This document shows, piece after piece, positions 27,247 to 36,273 of a stretch of DNA of 64,000 nt. The stretch spans positions 62,001 through 126,000 of the forward strand of contig JBLIEU010000003.1 in NCBI GenBank assembly GCA_047633195.1, written 5' to 3'. The translations under genes and the position numbers were made by a program. This DNA comes from JAKVAV01 sp047633195 (lineage in GTDB: Bacteria; Bacteroidota; Bacteroidia; Flavobacteriales_D; Cryomorphaceae). Numbering within the stretch: position 1 is the first letter of the stretch; each line of letters opens with the position of its first letter. The notes under the pieces are model-generated. The model was not told where the DNA came from. It saw nothing but the letters and a program-made list of their open reading frames with translations, and did no database searches.

Positions 27247-27849
27247 ATGAAAAAGTTAATTTTTGCGGCGTTTGCCGTGCTGTTAATTGGAGCCGATGCG
27301 TTCGCTCAATTCGAAATACGTCCATTGGTTGGATTGAATTTTGGGAATGTGCAAGAAGAGCCCGATGGAGTGACAACTTCCGCTAAGGCAGGTTATCAAT
27401 TTGGTGGTCATGTGCTAATAGGAGGGAAATTCCATTTTTACCCTGGTATCACATACGGGCAGCAAGTGGTAGAGTATGTTGATGACGCAGGAGATGTAAC
27501 AATTGATCAAACAATTGCAGGTGTGGAGATCCCACTATTTGTAGGATATAGATTTATCGATCCTGAGACGGAAAACCTCTTGAATTTTCGAGTTTTTGCG
27601 GGACCTTCTATGACCTTTCACACAAAAACCGAGTATTCCGAAAGCTTCGTGGATGACGCGGTAGACTGGAAAAGTATTGCTTGGGCAGCTCGCGTAGGTG
27701 CCGGTATTGATATTGCCTTCTTGTTCTTCGACTTAGGATATGAAATAGGTCTTACTGACGTCCATGATGTTGATGAAGGTTTGGATGCATTTAAGGATAC
27801 GAAGCACAATTCTTTTGTGATCAATGCAGGAATAAAGATAAAATTGTAA
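27247..27849 (+). CDS. Outer-membrane beta-barrel protein (PorT-like)
   Basis: 200 aa. Signal peptide about 1-20 (ending DAFAQ), then alternating beta strands with typical PorT/OMP_b-brl_2 phrases: IRPLVGLNFGNV, AGYQFGGHVLIGGKFHFYPGITYG, VEIPLFVGYRF, and AARVGAGIDIAFLFFDLGYEIGL, ending in VINAGIKIKL. Probably an eight- or ten-stranded outer-membrane barrel. Not necessarily the T9SS component PorT. Single gene with a strong terminator. Confidence 0.88.
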   Translation: MKKLIFAAFAVLLIGADAFAQFEIRPLVGLNFGNVQEEPDGVTTSAKAGYQFGGHVLIGGKFHFYPGITYGQQVVEYVDDAGDVTIDQTIAGVEIPLFVGYRFIDPETENLLNFRVFAGPSMTFHTKTEYSESFVDDAVDWKSIAWAARVGAGIDIAFLFFDLGYEIGLTDVHDVDEGLDAFKDTKHNSFVINAGIKIKL

Positions 27850-27869
27850 GTAGACTATCAACCATTTTA

Positions 27870-27900
27870 AAGCCACCTCTATTCAGGGGTGGCTTTTTTT
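27870..27900 (+). terminator. Rho-independent terminator
   Basis: AGCCACC (27871-27877) pairs with GGTGGCT (27888-27894), followed by seven T. It serves the barrel gene, and overlaps the last codons of the convergent membrane protein gene. Confidence 0.88.
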
Positions 27901-29972
27901 ATGCCTCGCTGCAGGGAGTTTATCGATAAGTGCAGATTGTCGATGTAGACATTATCGCCTTCTGGATTCCAGATGTAAATAAGTAGTTTGGAGTCCACAT
28001 CTTCAATTATAGGCAGTCTAAGTTCCGTCTTCACAGTATTCCATGCTCCGAAAATGAATCCCTTCAGCACTAACTGTTTGTCATCTCTGAATAATACTTC
28101 TCCATTTTTCTCGATAGAAACAACAATTCGAGCCGTTGTTTTGACTTCGGCATAGGCATCCAGATCAACGAGTGCGAAAACTTGCTTTTCACCCGAAGCA
28201 GAAATGGAGTCGAAAGGAATTCGAAGGGTGCCAGAATATTCTCTGAGGGCATAAGCTGACCTCCCTGCTCTTTCGATGAAATTTGCTTTAGCGAACTCCA
28301 ATTCTGAATTGGTATCCTCAAAATCCTCATCGATAAATACCACAATAGCACCTTGATTTCGGGGAGAAACAATCTCAGTCATTCGATAGAGCTCCATCTC
28401 TGTTTCTGCATCGTGCGCAATGAGTTTTCCCACCTCAGTCGGATAGCGAGCGCTATAAGGCAAATCGTCATAGCTCAATCCAGAAAGTTGGAGGGTATAA
28501 GGATTGAACAGAAGAAAACTTTGTTCTGAGATTGCATTGGTTTTCTCCAAATCAGAATAGCGCTGCACCTTGATAGTTGTGGTGTCAAAACCGAGGTAAT
28601 ACCGCGTTAGCCTTTCTTGAACAGGGCTGGTGTAGACGGTTGACCCACTTTCGAGTTTCTCCAATTGCTCGATTGTCCACGCTGTTTGTTCGGGGTATTT
28701 CACCTGATCCGAATACGAAAACATCTCCCAGGGAATAATGAGCATGATTCCAAAAACCATAACAGGGAATATAAAACTCGCCTTCTTGGCTGCAATGGGA
28801 ATCGCTCCAATAAGCAGCACAATGAGCAATGGTAACCAGAGCTTTTCAAATCCTTTCAGATCAATTTGGTAAGCGATCAATGCGAAAACGAGTCCAATCA
28901 ACGGGAGGACAATTCTATTCTGACCTTTAGAAATAAATCGAATGAAAACCAGCGCCGCAGACAAAGCCAGAATGGGCGTTAGAAAAAGATAGTGCCGCAC
29001 ATCCAGGCACATCGGATTGTACGAAGTAGGGGATATGGTCATGAAATTGGCCGATAGCAAAAAGACCAAGCCTGTTAATAGCGAGTAGGTTAGAAGGGAG
29101 GGTTTAACATCAATCAGTTTGAATTTTTTTCCAATCAAACCAGCCAGTAGAAAAACCATTCCAGGTAGAAGTCCATCTCTAATTCCCATCTCCCAGAAAC
29201 CGTTGGCTACACGTTCGAAAAGGAAGCTGGTTGGCAGTTCTGAGTAACTGCAGGCGTTTAAATACGCATTGCCAGCAATGGCTGAAAATCGACTGGAAAT
29301 CGATCCAGTCATCCACCAAGTCACAAAGAAGTATACACCAAGAAGAAGCACTCCCGAGCCAATGGCAGCCACCCAAAAGGACTTTTCTCTTTTCTGAAAA
29401 AGATCGATTAGCAAAATGACAATTACCCACGGTAGCGCGAGTACTATTGTTCCTTTTGCCAAAAATCCTAGAAGCAGCGAGAGGGAAAAAGCGAAGGCGA
29501 ATCCTCTTGTGTATTTTTTGGATTTTGTAATGGAAAACCAATAAGCAGCAACGGCCGCGAACACGAAAAATGCCACGGCCATATCGGGCATAAGTTTATC
29601 GGTATAGAACAGAAACCATTGAGGGAGCACAGCTAGTGATAGTCCTATTGCCAATGCGATTGGACCTTTTTGCCACAGTAAAGCAGCAAGGAGAATGGCG
29701 ATGAGAAAACTAAACAGTAAAGCGGGAAGAGCTGCTCCCGTATCGTTTACTCCTACCAAGGCAAATGCCACTGCGGTGGGAGCCGTAATGGATAATCTAT
29801 GTGCGAAGTGGTTGGAGAAATCAGGCTCGCCATCCAAAAGATCTACGGCGGCTTTGGCATACTCCATATCGTCGTAACCGTAATGACCGGTATAGACCAA
29901 ATTGTGGTAGAGCATGATCACAAGCAGGTGGACGACCAATACGATCCAATTTCCCGCTTTCTTACCATTCAT
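27879..29972 (-). CDS. Large polytopic GT-C-like membrane protein
   Basis: 697 aa. About 12 membrane helices in the first 410 residues, then a soluble C-terminal domain (about 420-690). The first extracytoplasmic loop has YGYDDMEYAKAAVDLL, the acidic pair typical of GT-C glycosyltransferases (ArnT/PMT/GT39-like) that use lipid-linked sugars, and TDKLMPDMAVAFF is a second typical stretch. The C-terminal part has a beta-sandwich look (ALVDLDAYAEVKTTARIVVS, IYIWNPEGDNVYIDNLHL) like carbohydrate-binding domains. It probably transfers a sugar to a lipid or protein outside the inner membrane; acceptor unknown. The stop codon is inside the neighbouring terminator stem. Confidence 0.75.
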   Translation of the reverse strand: MNGKKAGNWIVLVVHLLVIMLYHNLVYTGHYGYDDMEYAKAAVDLLDGEPDFSNHFAHRLSITAPTAVAFALVGVNDTGAALPALLFSFLIAILLAALLWQKGPIALAIGLSLAVLPQWFLFYTDKLMPDMAVAFFVFAAVAAYWFSITKSKKYTRGFAFAFSLSLLLGFLAKGTIVLALPWVIVILLIDLFQKREKSFWVAAIGSGVLLLGVYFFVTWWMTGSISSRFSAIAGNAYLNACSYSELPTSFLFERVANGFWEMGIRDGLLPGMVFLLAGLIGKKFKLIDVKPSLLTYSLLTGLVFLLSANFMTISPTSYNPMCLDVRHYLFLTPILALSAALVFIRFISKGQNRIVLPLIGLVFALIAYQIDLKGFEKLWLPLLIVLLIGAIPIAAKKASFIFPVMVFGIMLIIPWEMFSYSDQVKYPEQTAWTIEQLEKLESGSTVYTSPVQERLTRYYLGFDTTTIKVQRYSDLEKTNAISEQSFLLFNPYTLQLSGLSYDDLPYSARYPTEVGKLIAHDAETEMELYRMTEIVSPRNQGAIVVFIDEDFEDTNSELEFAKANFIERAGRSAYALREYSGTLRIPFDSISASGEKQVFALVDLDAYAEVKTTARIVVSIEKNGEVLFRDDKQLVLKGFIFGAWNTVKTELRLPIIEDVDSKLLIYIWNPEGDNVYIDNLHLSINSLQRGIKKATPE

Positions 29973-30026
29973 GCCCCGAAAGTATAGATTCGGTTCAGAT
30001 TACAGCAATTTAAGTTTCGGAAAACT

Positions 30027-30428
30027 TTAGTTCGTTTTGGCAGCAAGCCAAGCCATAGGAATATAAGCCAAGATCAAGTCGACTGCAATAAACCATGTAG
30101 GAGCTGGAATTAAGTATGACGCTGCTATTCCTCCGATTAGAAAGAATGCTCCAATTCCATATGCCAAGTTAGCTTTATGAGTGGCAGCGACCTTCACAGT
30201 GACAAGAGCGCCAACTAAAGTGCCCAAGGCGTGAGCTAAGAATGTCATCAAGAAGTTACCCAAAGAGAACTCGTTAATGTGTTCTGCAAAGCTTTTCACA
30301 TCATTCGGATCTAGCCCTTCTGGATGTGGGAAGATCATTGGACCAATGGCTACAATTGCCCCATTAAGCATTCCTCCAATGATTGCGCCCAAGACAAAGG
30401 CTAAAATATTTCGCAGGATAGGATTCAT
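30027..30428 (-). CDS. Four-helix integral membrane protein of unknown function
   Basis: 133 aa with four predicted helices: about 8-30, 56-80, 88-106 and 110-128. Contains small-residue-rich segments (AFVLGAIIGGMLNGAIVAIG, HALGTLVGALVTVKVA) and the loop HPEGLDPNDVKSFAEHINEF. Similar short proteins are common in Bacteroidota without known role. No partner gene adjacent. Confidence 0.8.
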   Translation of the reverse strand: MNPILRNILAFVLGAIIGGMLNGAIVAIGPMIFPHPEGLDPNDVKSFAEHINEFSLGNFLMTFLAHALGTLVGALVTVKVAATHKANLAYGIGAFFLIGGIAASYLIPAPTWFIAVDLILAYIPMAWLAAKTN

Positions 30429-30475
30429 GATAGATGAGTTTGGTTTGGAATAAATGTAAATAAAATTTCAAGGAA

Positions 30476-30952
30476 CTAAGGCACAATGGTTAACTCGCCT
30501 TCGCCAGAGTCCTCGATCAGATTAATCACATCAGTATTTCCTGAAAGGAAAATGTCACCGCGGTTAAAAATAGAGTAGCTGAGTTCGTCGAGCACTTTAA
30601 CTTTACAAATGGCTCCTGAGCGATTTACTACCAGCGATCTATTCGCGGTAAGCGCCGAAGCATCAACCTCCATCAGGGCATCATTCCAAATGTTCAGTTG
30701 GTCTGCCCTTCCCGAAGAGGTCATCGCGCCTCCACACGGGAAGAGGTTGTAATATCCGAATACGGTGCAATTCAACTTGAGGTCCGCGATATTCAATTTG
30801 CTCGATACAATTAGGAGAAGATCATCAGACCTAAGGGTGTCAATGGTGGAGATCAGGCAACTCTCATTCGCTCTGATTTGAGAGAGTGAATCGCAATAAA
30901 TATCCAGTTCTACTTTGTATGACTCTGGTCTCAGCCAAGCCCGTTGCCATCT
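30476..30952 (-). pseudogene. Truncated DUF2807 (head GIN) protein
   Basis: A frame without start codon is open from 30952 to the stop at 30476, 158 codons. Its start (LRPESYKVELDIYCDSLSQI) and following repeats (RSDDLLLIVSSKLNIADLKL, ADQLNIWNDALMEVDASAL, ELSYSIFNRGDIFLSGN) fit the beta-helical DUF2807 domain, and the end is intact. About the first third of a normal DUF2807 lipoprotein, including the signal sequence, is missing, with an in-frame stop at 30953-30955. The only internal start giving a product is a TTG at 30796, which would lack export signals. I read it as a pseudogene. Confidence 0.7.
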
Positions 30953-30959
30953 TTAGTCA

Positions 30960-31539
30960 ATGAAAGGTCTGAAGTGGGTTTTTCTTGAATTTCTGCTTGT
31001 TGTGAAGGGTGCCTTGATGGCATTCGCGCTGAACTCTTGCAGATGGCTAAAAAGGATCAGAAGAAAGAGGAGGCTTAAATGACTCAGATTTTACAGGATA
31101 TCGACACGTCCATTGAGCTGAATGAAAATGCGATTTAGCTTCAGACGACCTTCACTTATTCTACTTCAGAGTTGCCCAAGGCTGCGTACTTGATGGAATT
31201 CCCATCTGATTCTATTTTGAATCTCCACGTTCTGATAAGCATGAGTTTTAGCCCTGAGGTTTAATTCAAAGCTCTCTTTTGTCACTAATGAATTCGGTAG
31301 ACCTCGAATTAATTACATCTGACAGTGTGAGAATAAGGCTTACCGTCCTTTCAGGGGAATTCAACGATTGCGAGAATATGCGAAAGACGCTCAGTTCGCA
31401 GATGATGTTTCCCGCATTTAAGGAATTGTCTGCTACATTATCTCCTCTTCATATAAGCTTCATTCTCTTAACTAAGGAAGAAATTGAAGCCATCAAGGAT
31501 GGATTCTCTTTTTCCAATTCCCGAAATGGGTCATTTTAA
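30960..31539 (+). pseudogene. Decayed coding region of unknown identity
   Basis: Three short frames follow each other closely: ATG 30960 to TGA 31082 (40 aa, a hydrophobic stretch FLEFLLVVKGALMAFALNS and a basic tail); ATG 31079, overlapping it as ATGA, interrupted by TAG then continuing with LQTTFTYSTSELPKAAYLM and SILNLHVLISMSF; and ATG 31288 to 31539 (84 aa, VDLELITSDSVRIRLTVL). They read like pieces of real proteins but none matches a family I recognise. Fragmentation and frame changes suggest remnants; a set of genuine short genes cannot be excluded. Confidence 0.35.
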
Positions 31540-31722
31540 AATACCTGAGCAATCTGATCGGCGAGAGAAATCGACGAATGACCTTGTGAAAGAACAGTTG
31601 ACGTTCATGTACTTCGGTCGTGTAAACTTGTCGAGGGCGCATAATTGGTACATAGATATCAAACGGAATCGAAGTCAAAGCTTGAGCTACACATAAACAA
31701 ATAGTTAATCAATAATTTGGAT

Positions 31723-31730
31723 TATCTTTG
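31723..31730 (+). promoter_or_regulatory. -7 box of the DEAD-box helicase promoter
   Basis: TATCTTTG, an exact TAnnTTTG match, 83 nt before the ATG. This implies a leader of about 75 nt, consistent with the long leaders common for cold-shock-type helicase genes. No clear -33 box. Confidence 0.5.
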
Positions 31731-31813
31731 CGGCCTGATTAATAGCGGGTGTACATACATAATTATTTTATATTTCCTCAGCCAATCCCGCAGGGACACT
31801 TCACAACACTTTC

Positions 31814-33781
31814 ATGGAAAATTTTTTAGAGTCGGGCTTGAAGCCTGAAATATTGCGGGCAATTGACGAAATGGGTTTTACAACGCCTACACCCGTCCAG
31901 GTAGAAACTTTGGCTTTACTTGAGGAAGATGCAAGCGATTTGGTCGCATTGGCACAAACGGGCACAGGTAAAACTGCGGCTTTCGGTTTGCCTTTGGTGC
32001 ACTACGTGAATACATCATCCAAGCACACACAGGCGTTAATTCTTTGTCCTACACGCGAGCTGTGCTTGCAAATTACCAAAGACATACAAGATTACGCCAA
32101 GTACGTTGACAATCTCTTTATCACTCCTGTATACGGCGGTGCACCTGTTAGCACCCAAGCGAGATTTCTGAACAAGGGAACACAAATCGTTGTGGGAACT
32201 CCTGGTCGTGTGGTTGATATGATCAAAAGAGGTATTCTCAAATTGGAAAACATCAATTGGTTCGTACTCGATGAGGCCGACGAGATGTTGAACATGGGTT
32301 TCAAAGATGATTTGGAAACCATCTTCCAGCAAACACCAGATCAGAAATCTACCTGGTTGTTTTCTGCTACTATGCCTCCAAGAGTGGAGAGTATTGCCAG
32401 AAAATACATGGGAGTTGCCAAGCGCATTAGCATTGGCAAGCGAAACGAAGGAGCCAAGAACGTTTCTCACGAGTACTACATGGTGAGGGCTTCCGATCGC
32501 TACGAAGCATTGAAGCGATTGGCCGATGCACATCCCGAGTTTTATGGTGTTGTGTTCTGTCGTACCCGTCGCGAAACAAATGAATTGGCTAGCAAGCTGA
32601 GTCGACATGGTTATCCAGCACAAGCGCTCAACGGCGACCTTTCTCAGGCGCAACGAGATTCAGTAATGCAGAACTTCCGTTCAAGGAGTTTGCGCATGCT
32701 GGTAGCTACTGACGTAGCTGCCCGTGGAATCGATGTCGATGACCTGACTCACGTAATCAACTATACTTTACCCGATGATCCTGAAGTTTATGTTCACCGA
32801 AGTGGTAGAACTGGACGTGCAGGAAAAAGCGGTATTTGTCTTTCCATTCTTCACAGTCGCGAGAACCGCAGACTGAAAGAGATCGAGAAAATGGTAGGCA
32901 AGAAATTCGAGCTCAAGAAGGTTCCGACGATGGATGAAATCGTTCGAGGAAGAGTTTTGGGTATTGGAGAAGATGTTCACTACGCCAACACGGAGCACAA
33001 ACATTTTGAAAATCTGAATGCAGAAATGACTGTGCTTTTGGCCGAATTAGACCGCGAGCAGCTCATCTCTCAGCTTACCCGTTATGCCTTGAAATCTATC
33101 GAGGTAGAGACGGAGAAAGGTGGCGACATAAACGCTTCACCTTCCGGAGGAAGCGACCGCGACGACCGCGGTGGGCGCAGAGACCGAACGGGAAGACGAG
33201 ACCGCAATGACCGTGGAGATCGCAATGATCGCGGAGATCGTGGTGATCGCTACGAACGCAACGATCGTGGAAGTCGCGAAAGCTACCGTGACCGACCAGA
33301 CCGCGACCGTTCTGACCGTGATCGCTCTGATCGCTCTGACCGCAGCGAGCGCGGAGGAGGTGGCGGCAAAACCGAATCAGGTTTTACAACCTTGGAAATC
33401 AATGTTGGATCGAGCCAAGAGCTAAAGCCCAATCGATTGATGGGTGTCATCAACGAAGTAATGGGCAACGATAAAGTGAACTTTGGTCGGATCGAGATTG
33501 ATCGCGAACGAAGCACCGTAGACGTTGAAGAAAAATATGCTTCTGATGTGGCGATGTCACTGAGCGGAATGAACTTCAGCGGACGCCAAGTAGATGTGAT
33601 TATCACCGATACGCACGTTAAAAAGTCTTACGACGATAAGCCATCATATGGCGACAAGAAAAGCTTTGGCTCTGGCGAAGGTGGAAAATTCAAAGGAAAG
33701 AAGAAAGGAAGCGGTTACCCGAAAAAGGGTAGTGGCTATCCTAAGAAAGGTGGCGGATACCCGAAGAAAGGGAGAAGCTAG
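31814..33781 (+). CDS. deaD: DEAD-box ATP-dependent RNA helicase (DeaD/CsdA type)
   Basis: 655 aa. Complete helicase core: Q motif PTPVQ near 26-30, AQTGTGKT 47-54, PTREL 79-83, TPGR 129-132, DEAD 153-156, SAT 184-186, then ARGIDV and HRSGRTGRAG. It unwinds RNA in ribosome assembly, decay or cold adaptation. After the core come a low-complexity Arg/Asp/Gly region (about 435-505), a DbpA-type RNA-binding domain (about 515-600, LEINVGSSQELKPNRLMGVI) and a tail with four YPKKG repeats near the C-terminus. The tail and the R/D/G block are likely disordered RNA-binding segments. Monocistronic with strong terminator. Confidence 0.96.
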   Translation: MENFLESGLKPEILRAIDEMGFTTPTPVQVETLALLEEDASDLVALAQTGTGKTAAFGLPLVHYVNTSSKHTQALILCPTRELCLQITKDIQDYAKYVDNLFITPVYGGAPVSTQARFLNKGTQIVVGTPGRVVDMIKRGILKLENINWFVLDEADEMLNMGFKDDLETIFQQTPDQKSTWLFSATMPPRVESIARKYMGVAKRISIGKRNEGAKNVSHEYYMVRASDRYEALKRLADAHPEFYGVVFCRTRRETNELASKLSRHGYPAQALNGDLSQAQRDSVMQNFRSRSLRMLVATDVAARGIDVDDLTHVINYTLPDDPEVYVHRSGRTGRAGKSGICLSILHSRENRRLKEIEKMVGKKFELKKVPTMDEIVRGRVLGIGEDVHYANTEHKHFENLNAEMTVLLAELDREQLISQLTRYALKSIEVETEKGGDINASPSGGSDRDDRGGRRDRTGRRDRNDRGDRNDRGDRGDRYERNDRGSRESYRDRPDRDRSDRDRSDRSDRSERGGGGGKTESGFTTLEINVGSSQELKPNRLMGVINEVMGNDKVNFGRIEIDRERSTVDVEEKYASDVAMSLSGMNFSGRQVDVIITDTHVKKSYDDKPSYGDKKSFGSGEGGKFKGKKKGSGYPKKGSGYPKKGGGYPKKGRS

Positions 33782-33810
33782 TTTTTCGTTCTTTAACGAT
33801 AGTTTATTTA

Positions 33811-33837
33811 AACCGCCAAACTTGTTTGGCGGTTTTT
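33811..33837 (+). terminator. Rho-independent terminator
   Basis: AACCGCCAAA (33811-33820) and TTTGGCGGTT (33825-33834) form a 10-bp stem with a 4-nt loop, followed by a T run. Ends the helicase transcript. Confidence 0.92.
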
Positions 33838-33967
33838 GCTTTTGGGATTGTTTTTCTGAGAAGATATATTTATTAGTTTAGGCCCATAAAGCCAAATAGA
33901 TGAATCAATTCCCTACGGAAGAGCAACCACTAGATGTAACTGAAACTAGAACGGTAAACGAATCACG

Positions 33968-34651
33968 ATGAGACAAGTGTTGCGATCTGCAGTAGAAGCA
34001 TTCGATTTAGATCGCGGTGGAATTTATACTATGAAGCAGCTCTTTGTAAACCCTGGTGCTGCTGTCCAAGTCTATTTGGGCGCCAATCGCTTTCACTACG
34101 TTCCTCCTTTTCGAATACTGATTGTTACTACGGCTTTGGCCTTATTTCTCATTGGGTTAGCCGATTTCACACAACAGGCAAACGTTGATTTTTCGATGGG
34201 TTATGCAAATTCTGTTGAAGAACATGGCGGCAGCCCAGAAGATGCTACAGAATACATATTGCGCATACTCGGTGAAATACAAGGTTATTTCAATTTTATT
34301 CTTTGGACATTCATTCCTTTTGCCGCATTGTTCACATGGCTCATCAACTTAAATCGAAAATTTAATTTTGCTGAACATATCGTATTTCATACTTACATGT
34401 TTTGCATAAGCAACTTGTTGAGTTTTATTTTCCCACTCGATCACATTATTCCTGGATGGCTTATTTTAGTTGTGATTTACCTATTTATGTTTTTCTATTA
34501 CGTCTACGGTTACAAGGAATTCCTTAATAAATCATGGCTTCGATCACTATTTGAAATCGTTTTAATTCTTGTTTTTAGTTCAGTGATGTGGTCTGCCTTA
34601 TTAGCCATTTCTTTAGGTTTTTTAATTGCTAGTGACATGAATGCATTATGA
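33968..34651 (+). CDS. DUF3667 membrane protein, possibly frameshifted at its N-terminus
   Basis: 227 aa from ATG 33968. AFDLDRGGIYTMKQLFVNPG and VYLGANRFHYVPPFRILIV are diagnostic of DUF3667, a Bacteroidota membrane family of unknown function with about five helices. Relatives have an extra N-terminal part, often a zinc ribbon. Here a 23-codon frame, ATG 33901 to TGA 33972 (MNQFPTEEQPLDVTETR), precedes it in another frame with an ATGA junction. The peptide just before the 33968 ATG in its own frame reads NGKRIT, which fits the family's usual approach to this domain. A one-base indel near 33950 in the original start region is therefore likely; internal start at 33968 may still give a product. 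Confidence 0.75.
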   Translation: MRQVLRSAVEAFDLDRGGIYTMKQLFVNPGAAVQVYLGANRFHYVPPFRILIVTTALALFLIGLADFTQQANVDFSMGYANSVEEHGGSPEDATEYILRILGEIQGYFNFILWTFIPFAALFTWLINLNRKFNFAEHIVFHTYMFCISNLLSFIFPLDHIIPGWLILVVIYLFMFFYYVYGYKEFLNKSWLRSLFEIVLILVFSSVMWSALLAISLGFLIASDMNAL

Positions 34652-34813
34652 GAAAGCAAGGCCCTAATTGTCTTTAATCGTTGGATGCAGCCGCTTCGAT
34701 ATTAAGCTTATTTATGGAGACCCATTTTTTTGATGTGCTTCTAAGATTGATTCTTCGAGTTTAATTTACAGATGCTTTTATTACGCTAACTTCGAAAATA
34801 AAATTAGAATAAA

Positions 34814-35251
34814 ATGAAAAAGATATTATTTATTTCTGCAATTTTTCTCCTGATCACATCTTGCAGCGAGACCACAAAAGAGGCTAAAGAAGAAATTGAA
34901 GAGACTAAAGTCGAAAAGATGGATGCTCCCGAAGTGCAGCTCAATGAAGGGCAACTTTGGGAAGCTAATATGGCAACCATAGAAGGAATCAAAAACTTAA
35001 GCGTTATGGCGGAGTCATTTGATTCATCTTCTGAAAACTATGAAACGTTGCAGTCGAATCTGAGAGATGAATTCGGCCTTATTTTTAAGAATTGCACTAT
35101 GAAGGGAGAGGCACATGAGCAATTGCACAATTACTTGCTTCCGCTGATGGAACTATTTGGAGAGCTCACCGAAGAGGCTAGTGAAAAAACTCTAGGAAAA
35201 ATCAAGGAGCACTTGGCGCGTTTTGACTCTTACTTTGTCATGGATGCTTAA
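34814..35251 (+). CDS. Small helical lipoprotein
   Basis: 145 aa. Lipoprotein signal ending LLITSC (Cys18), then a strongly acidic and basic helical segment (TTKEAKEEIEETKVEKMD) likely to form a coiled coil, then a helical domain (LWEANMATIEGIKNLSVM, ETLQSNLRDEFGLIFKNC, HEQLHNYLLPLMELFGELT). No family recognised. A TAACTTCG box at 34787-34794 could be its promoter. Its stop overlaps the convergent gene by 4 bp. Confidence 0.8.
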   Translation: MKKILFISAIFLLITSCSETTKEAKEEIEETKVEKMDAPEVQLNEGQLWEANMATIEGIKNLSVMAESFDSSSENYETLQSNLRDEFGLIFKNCTMKGEAHEQLHNYLLPLMELFGELTEEASEKTLGKIKEHLARFDSYFVMDA

Positions 35252-36198
35252 AGCCCGAAGCTCAAAAAGGTCACATCTCGCACGTCCTGACTATTGATTC
35301 CCGTTCGCTTCACGTTGTCGGGCAGATCTTCCCAATTTAAAAGTTTTCCGTTGTAGTAGATATTGGATGAATCGCCTTTATCTCCGTTAAGAGAGTATGG
35401 GTTATCCATTATTCTTCCTGCATTGCTGCCAGGGATCATCTCCAACAAGCCGTCGCCATCAACGTCGACTTGAATCCAACTGAGTTTGAGAATGCGGTGG
35501 TAAGTTCCATCTGCTTGCATTTGCGAAATGGATTCATTGAAGCTACTCATCAATTTATCGGCACCTGCGATGTCTTTTTGAATCGCAAAGTAGAGTGCTT
35601 TGACTACCAGCGGTGACGTTCCTATCTCCAAGTGTCTATTCGCATCTTCCGCTTGGTATGATCGCAAGTATGCTACCAAGAGTCCATCGACCAAAATGTA
35701 GTCGACTTTCTTTTCGAGCAAAAGCAAAACATTGGCTTGATCATTTTTTCCTTCAGCGAATTGCACGCCCTCAGCGTTATCTATTTCTTCACCGTAGGCA
35801 TAACCCTCTACTATGCCTACCGTTTTTCCTTTGAGGTCGCTGATGCTCGTAGCACTCACATCGGCTCCTTTCAACCCTACTAGGACGAGCTGGTTGTGCA
35901 AAATCGGATTTGAGTAGAGCAGGAACTTTTCTCTCTCGGTAGTTTTCCAAATGGCAGGGCTGCCTTGGAAACTGCCTGCCTCAAGACCTTTGATCACTAT
36001 ATCGAAATCGAGGACTCTTTCTTTTACCGCAATCGAATTTCTGTTCAGTGCCGTTTTGACAATTTCAGTGGCAACAGCAGTTTCACTAGGAACATTGGTG
36101 AAGGGAGGCCAAACATCATATGCCAGACCTATCTGGGTGGTTTGGCTGAAGCCAAAAGCTGAGGCAGCAAGAGCCAAGACTAGGGCATAAATTTTCAT
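35248..36198 (-). CDS. Periplasmic solute-binding protein (SBP family 3) with C-terminal extension
   Basis: 316 aa. Signal peptide about 1-18 (ASAFGFSQ). The bacterial extracellular solute-binding family 3 fold covers about 22-240: IGLAYDVWPPF, TEIVKTALNRN, FDIVIKGLEAGSFQG, TTEREKFLLYSNPIL and LKGKTVGIVEGYAYG are typical of amino-acid-binding proteins. After residue 240 an unusual about 75-residue extension includes DVDGDG (245-250), resembling a calcium-binding loop. No permease or ATPase genes adjoin it, so it may be a stand-alone sensor or orphan receptor. Ligand unknown. Confidence 0.82.
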   Translation of the reverse strand: MKIYALVLALAASAFGFSQTTQIGLAYDVWPPFTNVPSETAVATEIVKTALNRNSIAVKERVLDFDIVIKGLEAGSFQGSPAIWKTTEREKFLLYSNPILHNQLVLVGLKGADVSATSISDLKGKTVGIVEGYAYGEEIDNAEGVQFAEGKNDQANVLLLLEKKVDYILVDGLLVAYLRSYQAEDANRHLEIGTSPLVVKALYFAIQKDIAGADKLMSSFNESISQMQADGTYHRILKLSWIQVDVDGDGLLEMIPGSNAGRIMDNPYSLNGDKGDSSNIYYNGKLLNWEDLPDNVKRTGINSQDVRDVTFLSFGL

Positions 36199-36273
36199 AG
36201 AAAGTAATTTTCGAGAAAGATAAGCAACTGCCCAAAGGCTAGCTCATGATTGAGTACCACAAAGAAGAAGAGA

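Noticed and set aside
33130..33370. Tandem repeat in the helicase gene as a mobile or regulatory DNA element
   Set aside because: The repeats encode the Arg/Asp/Gly-rich linker common to DEAD-box helicases, so coding low complexity explains them.
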